A stretch of DNA of 64,000 bases from CAZJHD01 sp964545855 (GCA_964545855.1 CAZJHD010000006.1:66322-130321), one strand, 5' to 3'; counted from the first letter of the stretch, positions 41,331 to 50,776 are shown. Translations and numbers: made by a program. The notes: generated by a model from the letters alone, not told the origin.

Positions 41331-43478
41331 TCAGCGGCCGCCGTCCCCCTTCGAGCCATCGGCCGAAGGATCCGCCTCTCCGAGGTCGACGAGGCCCGCC
41401 TCGGCGCAGGCACGCAGCCAGGCGAGGGTCTGCTCCGTGGAGAGCGTCCCGTAGTACCAGGGGCCGGCGCTCCGGACCTGGGCCGCCGCCACGTGGTGGA
41501 GCGTCGCGCCCGTGAGGCCGAGTCCGTGGCGTGCGTTCGCGTCCGCGAGACAGAGGATCTCGTGGGCCACGAGACCGTGGAGGCCGGCCGGCGCCTTCGC
41601 TTGCGGGCGCCGCGCCTGGTACTCCGCGATGGAGCCGACGAGACGCGGTCGCATCGCCGCGAGCGCTCGCTCCGACGCGTCGGGCGCGGCGGGCGCCACG
41701 TCGGCGACCACGCGCAGCATCGTCGAGACGCCCTGCTCGTGCGCGTCGAGCGTGGGAGCGATCCGCGCCGACGCCGTCGACACCTCGGCGCCCGTCACCT
41801 GCAGGACCGATCGGAGCGCCCACCGTTCCCTGGCGACGGAGGCGGCCACGTGCGCGAGGGCGTCGCGGAGGGCGGCGGGCCGCTCGCTCGCGGGCGCCGT
41901 TCGGAGCGCCCGCGCCGCCACCTCCGTCTCCTCGCCGAGCCTGCGCGAGGCGTGGGAGCGGACGAGGGCGGCGAGCATCGGCTCGTCGTCGGGACCGAAG
42001 CGCGCCATCGCGTAGCCGATCGCCGCGACGGCGAGCGCGTTCCGCTGGAGCTGCGTCGGATCGAGGTTCCAGAGGTCGTCGTCGCTCGTGTGGATGTAGT
42101 CGTCGGGCCAGTTCGTGAACGTGATGCCGGGGACGCCGACGGGCGGCGCGACGAAGCACTGGTGGTCGGTGTTCGCGTGGTAGGGAACGAATCGCGCGGC
42201 GTAGCGATGGCGCGTCCCGAGCTTCGAGAGCACCGGGAACGGGAAGAACGAGACGCCGGCCTGCCGCCCCGCGAGCTGGGAGGTGTTCCCCTTCACGAGG
42301 AAGTCGACGACCTCCTCGGCCACGTCGTCCAGGAGGTGCGCCCGCGACCAGGGGAGCCGGGTCACGTTCTGCACGCGCAGGGTGTCGAGTCCCTGATTCG
42401 CGCCCACCATGTCCTGGTTGATGTTGCAGAGGAAGCGACCGGGGAGCGCCGGGTCGTCGGCGAAGCGCCGATCCTCCGAGCGAATCTCCGTGGTCCACCA
42501 GAACCGGAGCGACCGGCGCGGACGCGGCAGACGTCCTTCGGCGATCCCGCGCTGGAGCGCGCGCGCCACCTCGAGGGTGTTCGCGCAGCCCGACGCGTCG
42601 TCGTTCGCGCTGAAGCGCTCCTCCTGCAGGTGTCCCGTGAACACCACCTCCGGCAGCGACGGGTCGGTTCCGGGGATGATCCCCTCCACGTCGACGAGCC
42701 ATCCGGGAGCGATCTCGACGCGCACCGAGACCCGCACCCGCACCGTTCCGGCGGCGCAGCGCTTCGCGAGATCGACGCCCTGGCGGTGGGAGAGGACGAA
42801 GGCGAAGGTCGGCTTCTCCGCCGGGCCGCTCCGCTCCGGGAGCGCGGTCCAGCGCACTTGGTCCGGGTGGGCCCAGCCCGTCTCCGGATCGGGGCGGAGG
42901 ACGAGCCCCAGGGCTCCGCGCGCGTCGACGGCGGCCTTCGCGACGGACGACGCGGATCCGAAGGCGAGTACGACGCGGCCGGCGACGTCCTTGCCGGCGT
43001 AGTCCTCGTCCTTCGTGCCGCTGCCGACGTCGACGATCTCCGCCGTCGCCTCCGCATCGCGGCTGCGGTCGGCGAGGGAGATCGCGACCGATCCGATGTC
43101 GCAGAGCCGCTCCTCCGCGGGCTCGACGATCCAGAGCTCGCCCTTCCTCGCGGTCCACTCCATGCCGTCGACGGGCGTCTTCCAGAGCCGGACTCCCTGC
43201 AGGCCGAGCTCGATCGCGCGCGCCTCCGTGTAGCGCGCCGCGTCCATGAGACCCTCGCTCGCGAAGGGCCGGTGCCAGTGCGTGTACCACCGCACGTGCT
43301 CGAAGGAGCGGTCGCCGGAGATCTCCCCGGCGAGGAAGTCCGACTCCGCCCGCGCGAGGAACGGGATCCGCCCGTCGGCCTCTTGCCCAGAGGATCGCGG
43401 CGCCACGCTCCCGAAGAGAGACGCCGCCAGGAGGAGGAACGCGGGCTGCTTGGTTCGAAGGGCGCGCACGATCGGCAT
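41331..43478 (-). CDS. secreted M28-family zinc peptidase, large form with C-terminal extension
   Basis: The 715-residue protein is exported by a Sec signal ('AFLLLAASLFGSVAP'). A protease-associated-like domain (about 130-280, 'YAGKDVAGRVVLAFG') precedes the M28 core, where metal ligands appear in 'FTGHLQEERFSANDDASG' (His and Asp), 'WTTEIRSEDR' (Glu), 'NQDMVGANQG' (Asp) and 'DDYIHTSDDD' (His). A helical, Ala/Arg-rich C-terminal part of about 230 residues follows with no recognised domain. ATG 43478 is preceded by 'AGGAGCCTCCG', one of the few clear Shine-Dalgarno-like sequences in the window. It is a distant relative of the M28-PDZ protein at 22672, not a recent duplicate. Confidence 0.9.
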   Translation of the reverse strand: MPIVRALRTKQPAFLLLAASLFGSVAPRSSGQEADGRIPFLARAESDFLAGEISGDRSFEHVRWYTHWHRPFASEGLMDAARYTEARAIELGLQGVRLWKTPVDGMEWTARKGELWIVEPAEERLCDIGSVAISLADRSRDAEATAEIVDVGSGTKDEDYAGKDVAGRVVLAFGSASSVAKAAVDARGALGLVLRPDPETGWAHPDQVRWTALPERSGPAEKPTFAFVLSHRQGVDLAKRCAAGTVRVRVSVRVEIAPGWLVDVEGIIPGTDPSLPEVVFTGHLQEERFSANDDASGCANTLEVARALQRGIAEGRLPRPRRSLRFWWTTEIRSEDRRFADDPALPGRFLCNINQDMVGANQGLDTLRVQNVTRLPWSRAHLLDDVAEEVVDFLVKGNTSQLAGRQAGVSFFPFPVLSKLGTRHRYAARFVPYHANTDHQCFVAPPVGVPGITFTNWPDDYIHTSDDDLWNLDPTQLQRNALAVAAIGYAMARFGPDDEPMLAALVRSHASRRLGEETEVAARALRTAPASERPAALRDALAHVAASVARERWALRSVLQVTGAEVSTASARIAPTLDAHEQGVSTMLRVVADVAPAAPDASERALAAMRPRLVGSIAEYQARRPQAKAPAGLHGLVAHEILCLADANARHGLGLTGATLHHVAAAQVRSAGPWYYGTLSTEQTLAWLRACAEAGLVDLGEADPSADGSKGDGGR

Positions 43479-43555
43479 CGGAGGCTCCTGGGGGGCCGAG
43501 AGCCTAACCTCCGGTGGCAGCCATCCCCCGAGCCGCGCCGCGAAGGGGCTCGCGC

Positions 43556-44674
43556 CTACCGGGTCGCGAGCGCTTCGCGGACGAGGAGCGCCTTCTGGAT
43601 CCCGTCGGCGCTGAGCAGCCCCACGAGCTTGTCCTCCTCCAGGACCGGGAGCGCGTGCTGCGGGAACCCCGACCACTGGTCGAACAGATCGGGGATCAGG
43701 TCGGTCGGGGAGAGGACGCGGAGCCCCCGCCGCGCCGCGTCGATCACGCGAGCCTCGCGGCCGCGCTGCGTGAGCTCCCGGAGGAGGTCGACCTTCGTGA
43801 GCATGCCGAGGTAGCGGCCGTCGTCGCCGACCACGGGGAAATCCTGCTGCGCCGTCGAGAGCAGGATCGACGCCGCGTGCTCCAGCGACTCGAAGGTGGG
43901 CAGCGTGAAGAAGCGCGTCGTCATGGCGGCCTTCACGGGGAGCCCGTCGAGGAGCGAGCGCGTGATGGTCATGGCCGACTCCTGCCGCCCGCTCAGGAAG
44001 ACGAACAGCCCCACCACCACCAGCATCGGCTGGCTGCGCAGGAAGCCGACGATCGCGAAGAGGAGCGCGAGCCCGATCCCGACGCGGGCCGCGAAACGCG
44101 TCGCGCGCTGGAGACCGACGAACCAAGTGAAGAGCGCGCGCAGCACGCGCCCGCCGTCCATGGGGAACCCCGGGAGCAGATTGAAGGCCCCGAGGAACAG
44201 GTTCACCGCGAAGAGCATCTCGGGGAGGGAGCGCCGCGCGCCGGCGTCCGTCACGACGGGGTGCACGTTCAGCAAGGCGAGGACGTCCTCCGCCACGATC
44301 TCGAGCGACCGGACCACGCCGACGACGACCGCCAGCGCCAGGGCCAGCGCGAAGTTCACGGCCGGCCCCGCGAGCGCGATCCAGAGCTCGGCCGCAGGAT
44401 CCTTCGGCTGACGCTCGAGACGCGCCACGCCGCCGATCGGCAAGAGCGTGATGTCCTTCGTTCCGAGCCCGAAGCCCCGCGCGGTGAAGGCGTGTCCGAG
44501 CTCGTGGAGCAAGACGCAGCCCAGCACGGCGAAGAGCACGCCGACGTAGAAGAGGACGTCGGCCGTCGGGTCGAGGAGCCCGAGCGCGAGGACCGCGCCC
44601 AGGAACAGCCCGAAGGTCACGTGGACGTGCACCGCGATCCCCGCGATGCGCGCGATGCGCCAGGACCACTTCAC
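43556..44674 (-). CDS. M50 site-2-type membrane metalloprotease with C-terminal CBS pair
   Basis: The 372-residue protein has about six membrane helices in the first 230 residues with the zinc site 'LLHELGHAF' near 55-63 and the third ligand in 'NLLPGFPMDGGRVL' near 164. Two CBS domains follow (about 250-370: 'AAMTTRFFTLPTFESLE', 'FPVVGDDGRYLGMLTKVDLL', 'LPVLEEDKLVGLLSADGI'). Site-2 proteases cut within membranes, for example anti-sigma factors or signal-peptide remnants; CBS pairs bind adenosine nucleotides and may gate the protease by energy state, which is family knowledge not shown here. It is divergent from the PKMT-like gene with 161 bases between. Confidence 0.93.
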   Translation of the reverse strand: MKWSWRIARIAGIAVHVHVTFGLFLGAVLALGLLDPTADVLFYVGVLFAVLGCVLLHELGHAFTARGFGLGTKDITLLPIGGVARLERQPKDPAAELWIALAGPAVNFALALALAVVVGVVRSLEIVAEDVLALLNVHPVVTDAGARRSLPEMLFAVNLFLGAFNLLPGFPMDGGRVLRALFTWFVGLQRATRFAARVGIGLALLFAIVGFLRSQPMLVVVGLFVFLSGRQESAMTITRSLLDGLPVKAAMTTRFFTLPTFESLEHAASILLSTAQQDFPVVGDDGRYLGMLTKVDLLRELTQRGREARVIDAARRGLRVLSPTDLIPDLFDQWSGFPQHALPVLEEDKLVGLLSADGIQKALLVREALATR

Positions 44675-44835
44675 GGCCTGGAAGACCTACGCAGAGGGGC
44701 TCCCCGGAGCGAGCGCGGCATTCGAGAGCTTCGGCATGGGCGGCGGGCAGGATACGCGGGGGCGATCGACGGCCGATCCGAATCGCCTTTTGTGCACCTG
44801 CCGCGGGGGCTCCGGCGGAGAATCGCGGCCCATCG

Positions 44836-46458
44836 ATGACCGGCTACGACGAGGTCCCCTACCCGGCGCTCGCCTTCGCGCCGACGCATCCGCGGCGCCT
44901 CCGGACGATGGCGTGGCTCTTCGGGCTGGAGGCGCCGGATCCCGCGCGGTGCAGCGTCCTCGAGCTCGGCTGCGCCGACGGCGGCAATCTCCTGCCCATG
45001 GCGTCGTCGGACCGGGAGAGCCGCTTCCTCGGGATCGACCTCGACGACGGCGCGATCGCGCGCGCGCGCGCCGACGCGCAGGAGCTCGGGCTCGCGAACG
45101 TCGAGTTCCGCGTCCACGACCTCCGCACGCCGAGCGCCGGCCTGGGCCGCTTCGACTACGTGATCGCCCACGGCGTCTACTCCTGGGTCCCGGAGCCGGT
45201 CCGCGACCGCCTCCTCGCGCTCTGCGCCGAGTGTCTCGCGCCGCAGGGCGTCGCCTACGTGAGCTACAACGCGTGGCCCGGATGGCACGAGCGCGCGGCG
45301 ACGCGCGAGCTGCTGCTCCACCACGCGCGCGGAGTCGCCGATCCGTGGGAGCAGGCCGCCCGCGCGCGCTCCCTCGCGAAGGAGATCCTCGACGCGCGGT
45401 CGACGCGCCACTCGGAGCGGGTCCGCTCCGAGCTCGAGCGCATCGTGAAGCGCCCCGACGCCGTGCTGCTGCATGACGAGCTGGGAGAGGTGAACGCGCC
45501 GATCTCCGTCCACCGCTTCGCCGTCCACGCGGCGCGACATGGCCTGCAGTTCCTCGCCGAGGCGGAGCTGCAGGACATGGACCTCATGGATCCGGTCGTC
45601 GTGCGCGCGGCCGCCTCCTGGCAGGGAGATCCGGCGTCCTCGCCTCCGGCGGGCGGCTTCGACGGCGTCTTCCCGGAGGAACTGCTCCCGGATCCGGCGA
45701 GGCGGATCGTCGAGCGGTCGGCGGCCATCCTGGCGCACCAGCAGTACGCCGACTTCCTGACGCACCGCTCCTTCCGGCGGACCCTTCTCTGCCGCGCGGA
45801 GATCGCCCTCGACCACGCGCCCCAGGGTGCGCGGCTGGCGCCCCTCCACGTCACGGGGAGCCTCCGTCCGATCCCCAAGGGGGATCGGGCCGCGCCGGGC
45901 TTCCGGTCTTCCCAGGGCGCCACGCTGCGCACCGACCACGCGCCGACGCGCGCCGCCCTCGAGGAGCTCGTGCGACGCGCGCCGGCCTCCGCCTCCTTCG
46001 AGGAGCTCGCGACTCTCGCCATTCGCGCCGATGGCGGCGCCACGCCGCCCGACCGCGTTCGCACCGATCTCGGCGGCACGCTCCTGCATTGCTGGGACGG
46101 TCGCTTCGTCGATCTGCACCGCGATCCGCCCCGGGAGTCGCCGGCGCCGGGCGTGCGGCCCCGGGCCGTCGGTCTCGCACGCCTGCAGGCCGGCCGCGGG
46201 CCCGGCGTCACGAACCTGCGCCACGAGTCGATCGCGCTGGAGGACGCCTTCGCCCACGCGCTCCTTCTGAGGCTCGACGGCACGCGCGACCGCGGCGCGC
46301 TGCGGCGGGAGATGGAACGCCTCGTCGGATCCGGCGACGTCGTCCTGGGAGGAGCCGACGGGAAGCCGCTCGGCGCCCGCGAGGCATTGCGGCGCGTCCC
46401 GAATCTCCTGGAGGCGCACCTCGCGAGCTTCGAGCGCTACGCCCTCCTCGAAGGGTAG
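44836..46458 (+). CDS. SAM-dependent methyltransferase with regulatory domain (protein-lysine methyltransferase-like)
   Basis: The 540-residue protein opens with 'YDEVPYPALAFAPTHP', the characteristic start of methyltransferases that carry the 'methyltransferase regulatory domain', a group that includes rickettsial outer-membrane protein-lysine methyltransferases. Motif I is 'VLELGCADGGNLLPMA' near 41, followed by 'FLGIDLDDGAIARAR' and 'FDYVIAHGVYSWVPEPVRD'. Residues about 215-330 form the regulatory domain ('HDELGEVNAPISVHRFAVHA', 'YADFLTHRSFRRTLLCRAE'), and the C-terminal 150 residues look like a winged-helix part. A protein substrate is plausible but unproven. Its 3' end overlaps the convergent E1 gene by 22 bases. 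Confidence 0.88.
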   Translation: MTGYDEVPYPALAFAPTHPRRLRTMAWLFGLEAPDPARCSVLELGCADGGNLLPMASSDRESRFLGIDLDDGAIARARADAQELGLANVEFRVHDLRTPSAGLGRFDYVIAHGVYSWVPEPVRDRLLALCAECLAPQGVAYVSYNAWPGWHERAATRELLLHHARGVADPWEQAARARSLAKEILDARSTRHSERVRSELERIVKRPDAVLLHDELGEVNAPISVHRFAVHAARHGLQFLAEAELQDMDLMDPVVVRAAASWQGDPASSPPAGGFDGVFPEELLPDPARRIVERSAAILAHQQYADFLTHRSFRRTLLCRAEIALDHAPQGARLAPLHVTGSLRPIPKGDRAAPGFRSSQGATLRTDHAPTRAALEELVRRAPASASFEELATLAIRADGGATPPDRVRTDLGGTLLHCWDGRFVDLHRDPPRESPAPGVRPRAVGLARLQAGRGPGVTNLRHESIALEDAFAHALLLRLDGTRDRGALRREMERLVGSGDVVLGGADGKPLGAREALRRVPNLLEAHLASFERYALLEG

Positions 46459-48767
46459 GTCTCGGCGCCTTCCGGCCGCAGCGGCTCGGGGGCCGGCTCG
46501 GAGCGCGACAGGAGCGCGATCGCCGCCGACTCGATCGACTCGGCCGACGGCAGGCAGAGCTGCGCCGCCGGACCGAGCGGGATGTACGTGTCGGCGGCCG
46601 TGTGCCGCGCCGTGCGCAGGGCGCGCGTCTCGTCGTTCTCCGCGAGCGCCGCGAGGATCGCCTCCGCCACGCCGCCCCCCGTGCGCCTGCACTCGTCGAC
46701 CACCAGGACCGCGCCGCAGAGCCTCGCCTGCTCGGCGATCTCCCGGTGCGGCAGCGGCGCGAGCCAGCGGAGATCGAGGACGCGAGCCCGGATCCCCCGG
46801 TCGCGCAGGCGGCGCGCGGCCACGAGGGAGAGGCGCAGCCCGTTCGCGTAGGAGACGATCAGCAGGTCTCGGTCGTCGGATCCGTCGCCGTCGATCCAGA
46901 GCCGCGGCTCCCCGAGCCGCGCGACTTCGCCGGCCGGCGGGTAACGGCAGAGCCATCCTCCGTCGCCGGGGGCGTGGAGATCCTTCTCGTGGTAGAGGGC
47001 GATCGGCTCCAGGAACGCCACCACGCGGCCGTCCACCTTCGCGAGGGCGAGGCACGTCCGGAGCATCGAGACCGCGTCGTCGCCCCGCGAGGGCGCGGCG
47101 ATCACGAGGCCCGGGATGTCGCGGAGAGCACCGATCGCGTTGTCGTTGTGGAAGTGGCCGCCGAAGCCCCGCTGGTAGGCGAAGCTCGCGATCCGGACGA
47201 CCATCGGGTTCGAGAACTGCCCGTTCGAGAACCACTGCAGGGAGCAGGCCTCGCCGCGGAGCTGGTCCTCGGCGTTGTGCACGTAGGCCAGGTACTGGAT
47301 CTCCGGCACGGGGAGGAGACCGAGGTGGCCGGCTCCGATCGCGAGCCCGAGGATCGACGTCTCGTCGAGCAGCGTGTTGAAGACGCGCGCGGCTCCGAAG
47401 CGCTCCCAGAGCTGCGCCGTCACGTGGTAGACGCCTCCCTTCTTCGCGACGTCCTCGCCGAAGAGGAAGAGGTCGGGATACCGAGCGAGCGCGTCGGCGA
47501 GACCCCAGTTGAGGAGCGTCGCGAGCGGCCGCGGCTTCGATTGGCGCTCGGGGAGCCGCTCGGGCCCTCCGAAGGCCGCTTCGCGGGCCTCGATGCCGGC
47601 GACGCTCGACGCCTCCGCCTCGACGAGATTCGGCCGGTAGGGCGCGAGGGGCGCCACCACCTGCGCGAGGGTCTCGAGCCGCGGGCTCCCGCGCAGCGCC
47701 TCCGCCTCCCGGCGGACCGTCTCGCGCGTCTCGCGCACGATGCGCAGCGCCTCGCCGGCGGGCAGCGCGCCCGACCCGACGAGGAGGTCGATCGCCGCGA
47801 GGAGCGGATCCTGCCGCTCGACGGCTTCGATGTCCGGCACCGATCGGTACTCCGTCTCGACGTCGCTCCCGGCGTGTCCGAGCAGCCGCACCGTGCGGAG
47901 GTGGAGCACGGCCGGCGCGCGCACGACGCGGACGAACTCCGCCGCCTCGCGGGCGGCGCGGTACGCGTCGGCGAGGTCGAGACCGTCGGCGCCGAAGTAC
48001 CGCAGGCCCGGCTTCGCGCGGAGCGACGTCGCGACCCAGCCCTGCGGCGTGCGCACCGAAATGCCGATCCCGTTGTCCTCGCACACGAAGAGGATCGGCA
48101 CGGGCAGCCGCTGGAAGGAGGCCCAGCCGACGGTATTGAACCCGGAGAGAGCGACGTTGTGATTGATCGACGCGTCGCCGAAGGTCGCGACGACAATCGA
48201 GTCCTCGGGGATCGGCAGCGAGAACTCGAGGTGCCGCGCGCGCTCGAGCGCGAAGGCGACGCCGACGGCCTTCGGCAGATGGGACGCGATCGTGCTCGTC
48301 TGGGGAGGGACCCAGAGGCCCTTCGAGGCCCAGACCTTGTGGCGGCCGCCGGCGGCGGGATCGTCGGAGGAGGCGAGCAGGCCCTGGATCGTCTCGCGGA
48401 TCGGCATCGCTCCCGATGCCTTCCGCGCGCGCGCCATCATCAGGGCGCCGCTGCGGTAGTGGAGGAAGCAGGGGTCGGTCGCGCGCAGGACCTCGCCGAG
48501 GACCGCGTTCCCCTCGTGGCCGCAGCTCGCGATCGTGTAGTAGCCGATGTCGCGTTGCTTCAGCGCGCGGGCCTCGAGGTCGAGCGCGCGGCTCGTGACC
48601 ATGGCCTCGAAGAGGACGACGGCCGTGCGGACGTCGAGCGGGTTCCCCGGCGCGATCGGCGCTTCCGGCTCCAAGGGCTCCGCCGCGGGCCGCTCGAGCC
48701 ATTGCTCGAGGCGGTCCAGCACGTTCTTCTCGACGATCTCGGCGCGGGAGACGCCCATGCTCCGCAA
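46437..48767 (-). CDS. fused alpha-beta E1 component of a 2-oxoacid (branched-chain type) dehydrogenase
   Basis: The 776-residue protein joins the E1 alpha subunit (about 35-400) to the E1 beta subunit (about 430-765), normally two genes. The alpha part shows 'HYRSGALMMARA' near 107, 'HLPKAVGVAFALE' and the thiamine diphosphate motif 'FGDASINHNVALSGFN'. The beta part shows 'LFGEDVAKKGGVYHVT', 'IGAGHLGLLPVPEIQ', 'GGHFHNDNAIGAL' and 'VLVVDECRRTGGGVAEA'. It should decarboxylate a branched-chain 2-oxoacid and acylate the lipoyl group of E2; no E2 or E3 is encoded nearby. ATG 48767 and ATG 48758 are both possible starts. The 3' end overlaps the convergent methyltransferase gene. Confidence 0.92.
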   Translation of the reverse strand: MRSMGVSRAEIVEKNVLDRLEQWLERPAAEPLEPEAPIAPGNPLDVRTAVVLFEAMVTSRALDLEARALKQRDIGYYTIASCGHEGNAVLGEVLRATDPCFLHYRSGALMMARARKASGAMPIRETIQGLLASSDDPAAGGRHKVWASKGLWVPPQTSTIASHLPKAVGVAFALERARHLEFSLPIPEDSIVVATFGDASINHNVALSGFNTVGWASFQRLPVPILFVCEDNGIGISVRTPQGWVATSLRAKPGLRYFGADGLDLADAYRAAREAAEFVRVVRAPAVLHLRTVRLLGHAGSDVETEYRSVPDIEAVERQDPLLAAIDLLVGSGALPAGEALRIVRETRETVRREAEALRGSPRLETLAQVVAPLAPYRPNLVEAEASSVAGIEAREAAFGGPERLPERQSKPRPLATLLNWGLADALARYPDLFLFGEDVAKKGGVYHVTAQLWERFGAARVFNTLLDETSILGLAIGAGHLGLLPVPEIQYLAYVHNAEDQLRGEACSLQWFSNGQFSNPMVVRIASFAYQRGFGGHFHNDNAIGALRDIPGLVIAAPSRGDDAVSMLRTCLALAKVDGRVVAFLEPIALYHEKDLHAPGDGGWLCRYPPAGEVARLGEPRLWIDGDGSDDRDLLIVSYANGLRLSLVAARRLRDRGIRARVLDLRWLAPLPHREIAEQARLCGAVLVVDECRRTGGGVAEAILAALAENDETRALRTARHTAADTYIPLGPAAQLCLPSAESIESAAIALLSRSEPAPEPLRPEGAETYPSRRA

Positions 48768-48868
48768 TCTACCGCGCCACCTCGTCGGGACGAGGGACGA
48801 CGGAGAGCCCGCCGCGCCGCCGAACCCGCCTCCGAGGAGAATGCGTTCCGCTTGTTACCCTTGGGTCC

Positions 48869-49639
48869 ATGGCATCGAACGAATCGCGCGCGGTCCTCGT
48901 GACGGGAGCGTCGAGCGGCATCGGCCGAGCCACGGCGCTCCTCCTCGCGGGACGAGGAGACCGGATCGCGGCGGTCGCGCGCGACGGGGCCCGCCTGGAA
49001 GCGCTCGCGCGGGAGATCCGGTCGAAGGGCGGCATCGCCGAGGCGATCCCCTGCGACGTGACGAGGGAGGAGCAGGTCGAGTCCGCGGTGACGCGCTGCG
49101 TCGAGAAGCTCGGCGGGCTGGACGTCCTCGTGCCGGCGGCGGGGATCATCGCGTCCGGAACCCTCGAGTCGACCTCCCTGGCGGACTTCGACCACATGAT
49201 GGCAGTGAACGTCCGGTCCGTCGTCCACACGATCCGCTGCGCGATCCCCCACCTGGCGCGCCGTCCGGGGTGCATCGTCACGATCTCGTCGACGACGGGG
49301 TTCCGTGCCTTCCCCAACGTGTTCTCCTACTGCGTCAGCAAGGCCGCCGTCGAGCAGGCGACCCGCTGCCTCGCCCTCGATCTCGCGCCCCGCGCCATCC
49401 GCGTGAACGGCATCTGCCCGGGCGTGATCGTGAGCGAGCTCCACCGGCGTGGAGGCATGGACGAGGACGCCTACCGGGCCTTCCTCGAGCGCGCGAAGTC
49501 CTCGCATCCCCTCGGCCACGCCGGCGAAGTCGCCGACGCCGCCGAGGCGATCGCCTGGCTCGCGAGTGACGCCGCGAAGTGGATCACCGGAGCTCTCCTA
49601 CCCGTCGACGGCGGGCGCGGCGTCACCTGCCTGCGCTGA
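48869..49639 (+). CDS. short-chain dehydrogenase/reductase family oxidoreductase
   Basis: This 256-residue classical SDR starts at ATG 48869. Motifs are 'VLVTGASSGIGRA' near 9, 'AIPCDVTREEQ', 'VPAAG' in place of the common 'NNAG', a Ser in 'TISSTTGFRAF', 'YCVSKAAVEQATR' (Tyr-Lys) and 'NGICPGVIVSELHRRGG'. The end 'TGALLPVDGGRG' is standard for the FabG-like branch. Substrate is unknown. The EVE-domain gene starts five bases after its stop, so the two are surely on one transcript, though no functional link is obvious. Confidence 0.9.
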   Translation: MASNESRAVLVTGASSGIGRATALLLAGRGDRIAAVARDGARLEALAREIRSKGGIAEAIPCDVTREEQVESAVTRCVEKLGGLDVLVPAAGIIASGTLESTSLADFDHMMAVNVRSVVHTIRCAIPHLARRPGCIVTISSTTGFRAFPNVFSYCVSKAAVEQATRCLALDLAPRAIRVNGICPGVIVSELHRRGGMDEDAYRAFLERAKSSHPLGHAGEVADAAEAIAWLASDAAKWITGALLPVDGGRGVTCLR

Positions 49640-49644
49640 GACCC

Positions 49645-50064
49645 ATGGCCCGATACCTGCTGAAGACCGAGCCGGACAGTTACTCCTTCGACGACCTCGA
49701 GCGCGAGCGTCACACGGCCTGGGGCGGCGTCACGAACCCCCTTGCGCAGAAACATCTCCGGGGGATCCACGAGGGCGACGAGGTGGTGATCTACCACACC
49801 GGGGACGAGCGGCAGGCCGTCGGACTCGGCCGCATCATGCGAGGCGCCTACCCCGATCCGTCCGATCCGAAGAAGCGCCGCGTCGTCGTCGACGTCCTGG
49901 TGGGCCGCCGATTCCTGAAGCCAGTCACGCTCGACGAGATGAAGGAGAATCCCGCCTTCGAAGGCCTCGAGATCCTGCGTCTCCCGCGGCTCTCCGTCGT
50001 GCCCATGGACGACGCCCAGTGGAACGAGATCCTCCGCCTGTCGGGACTCGTCGCTCGCCGCTGA
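49645..50064 (+). CDS. EVE domain-containing protein
   Basis: The 139-residue protein is a complete EVE (PUA-like) domain: 'RYLLKTEPDSYSFDDLER' at the start, 'WGGVTNPLAQKHLRGIHEGD' , 'VVIYHTGDERQAVGLGRI' and 'RLPRLSVVPMDDAQWNEIL'. EVE domains bind modified bases in DNA or RNA (5-methyl- or 5-hydroxymethylcytosine readers in restriction systems, and a human homologue THYN1). As a stand-alone bacterial protein it may sense modified nucleic acid, but no restriction or modification gene is present nearby. ATG 49645 lies five bases after the SDR stop. It is followed by a run of short tandem repeats. Confidence 0.93.
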   Translation: MARYLLKTEPDSYSFDDLERERHTAWGGVTNPLAQKHLRGIHEGDEVVIYHTGDERQAVGLGRIMRGAYPDPSDPKKRRVVVDVLVGRRFLKPVTLDEMKENPAFEGLEILRLPRLSVVPMDDAQWNEILRLSGLVARR

Positions 50065-50107
50065 AGGCGGCGCTGCGCTCGACCTGACGGCGGAGCGGGC
50101 CCCGGTT

Positions 50108-50172
50108 CCCCGGAGACTCGATATCCCCGGAGACTCGGTTCCCCGGAGACTCGATTCCCCGGAGACTCAGCG
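50108..50172. repeat. four tandem copies of a 16-17 bp repeat with core CCCCGGAGACTC
   Basis: Four units begin at 50108, 50125, 50141 and 50157, each with the identical 12-base core CCCCGGAGACTC followed by a variable 4-5 base part (GATAT, GGTT, GATT, AGCG). The array lies between the convergent EVE and secreted-protein genes, 44 bases after the EVE stop. It is not CRISPR, because the variable parts are far too short. It could be a slippage array or protein-binding site. Confidence 0.85.
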
Positions 50173-50194
50173 CCTCCGAGCCACTCGCGTCGCG

Positions 50195-50776
50195 TCAGCG
50201 GATCTTCTCGCGCTCGAGCTCCTGCCACGTGCTGCCGAGTGCGCGCATCCGCGAGGAGAGCGGGCGACGCTCGTTGCCGACGCGATGGAACTGGAGGACG
50301 AGGTCGGTCTTCGTGCGCACCCACTCGGCGCCGCTGCGGACGAGGCTCGAGGCGAGGCCGGAGAGATGCACCGTGTAGTGGTTCGCGTACGCGTCGATCG
50401 ACCCCCACACGACGACGACGCGCCGGCTCTCCCCCGCCGCGAGCGATCCCTTCAGGTCGAAGAGGTCGACGACGTCGGCCTCGACGGTCGCCCGCAGCGC
50501 CCTCAGCACCCGGGGGTCGTGGCGGGCGGCCATGGACGCACCCAGCTCCGTCGAAAGGGTCGCGAAGGGGACGATCTCGCGCGCTTCGCCCGTGTCGTTC
50601 GTGACCGTCAGCGTCTGGTACCAGACCGCTTCGGCCGTGCGTCCGGTCCCCACGACGATCGCCCTCGGCGCGTCGGAGGCGACGGTGAGTCTCCAGGGGC
50701 TGCCCGCCTCGGACTCGAGGGTGCTTCCGGACGGGAGGAGGAGGCTGGCGACGATCAGCAGTGCGGATGCGTTCAT
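50195..50776 (-). CDS. hypothetical secreted protein
   Basis: I do not recognise a family. The 193-residue product has a short Sec signal, 'MNASALLIVASLLLPSGS', and a mature part that looks beta-rich with the segments 'VWYQTLTVTNDTGEAREIVP' and 'SRRVVVVWGSIDAYANHYTVH', which suggest an Ig-like or CARDB-like fold; the C-terminal 30 residues are basic. It lies 121 bases downstream of the pilin-like gene on the same strand, and the two could be co-transcribed. Export and beta structure are all that can be said. Confidence 0.65.
   Translation of the reverse strand: MNASALLIVASLLLPSGSTLESEAGSPWRLTVASDAPRAIVVGTGRTAEAVWYQTLTVTNDTGEAREIVPFATLSTELGASMAARHDPRVLRALRATVEADVVDLFDLKGSLAAGESRRVVVVWGSIDAYANHYTVHLSGLASSLVRSGAEWVRTKTDLVLQFHRVGNERRPLSSRMRALGSTWQELEREKIR

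Noticed and set aside
50108..50172. CRISPR array
   Set aside because: Repeat cores are 12 bases and the variable parts only 4-5 bases, far below spacer length, and no cas genes are present.
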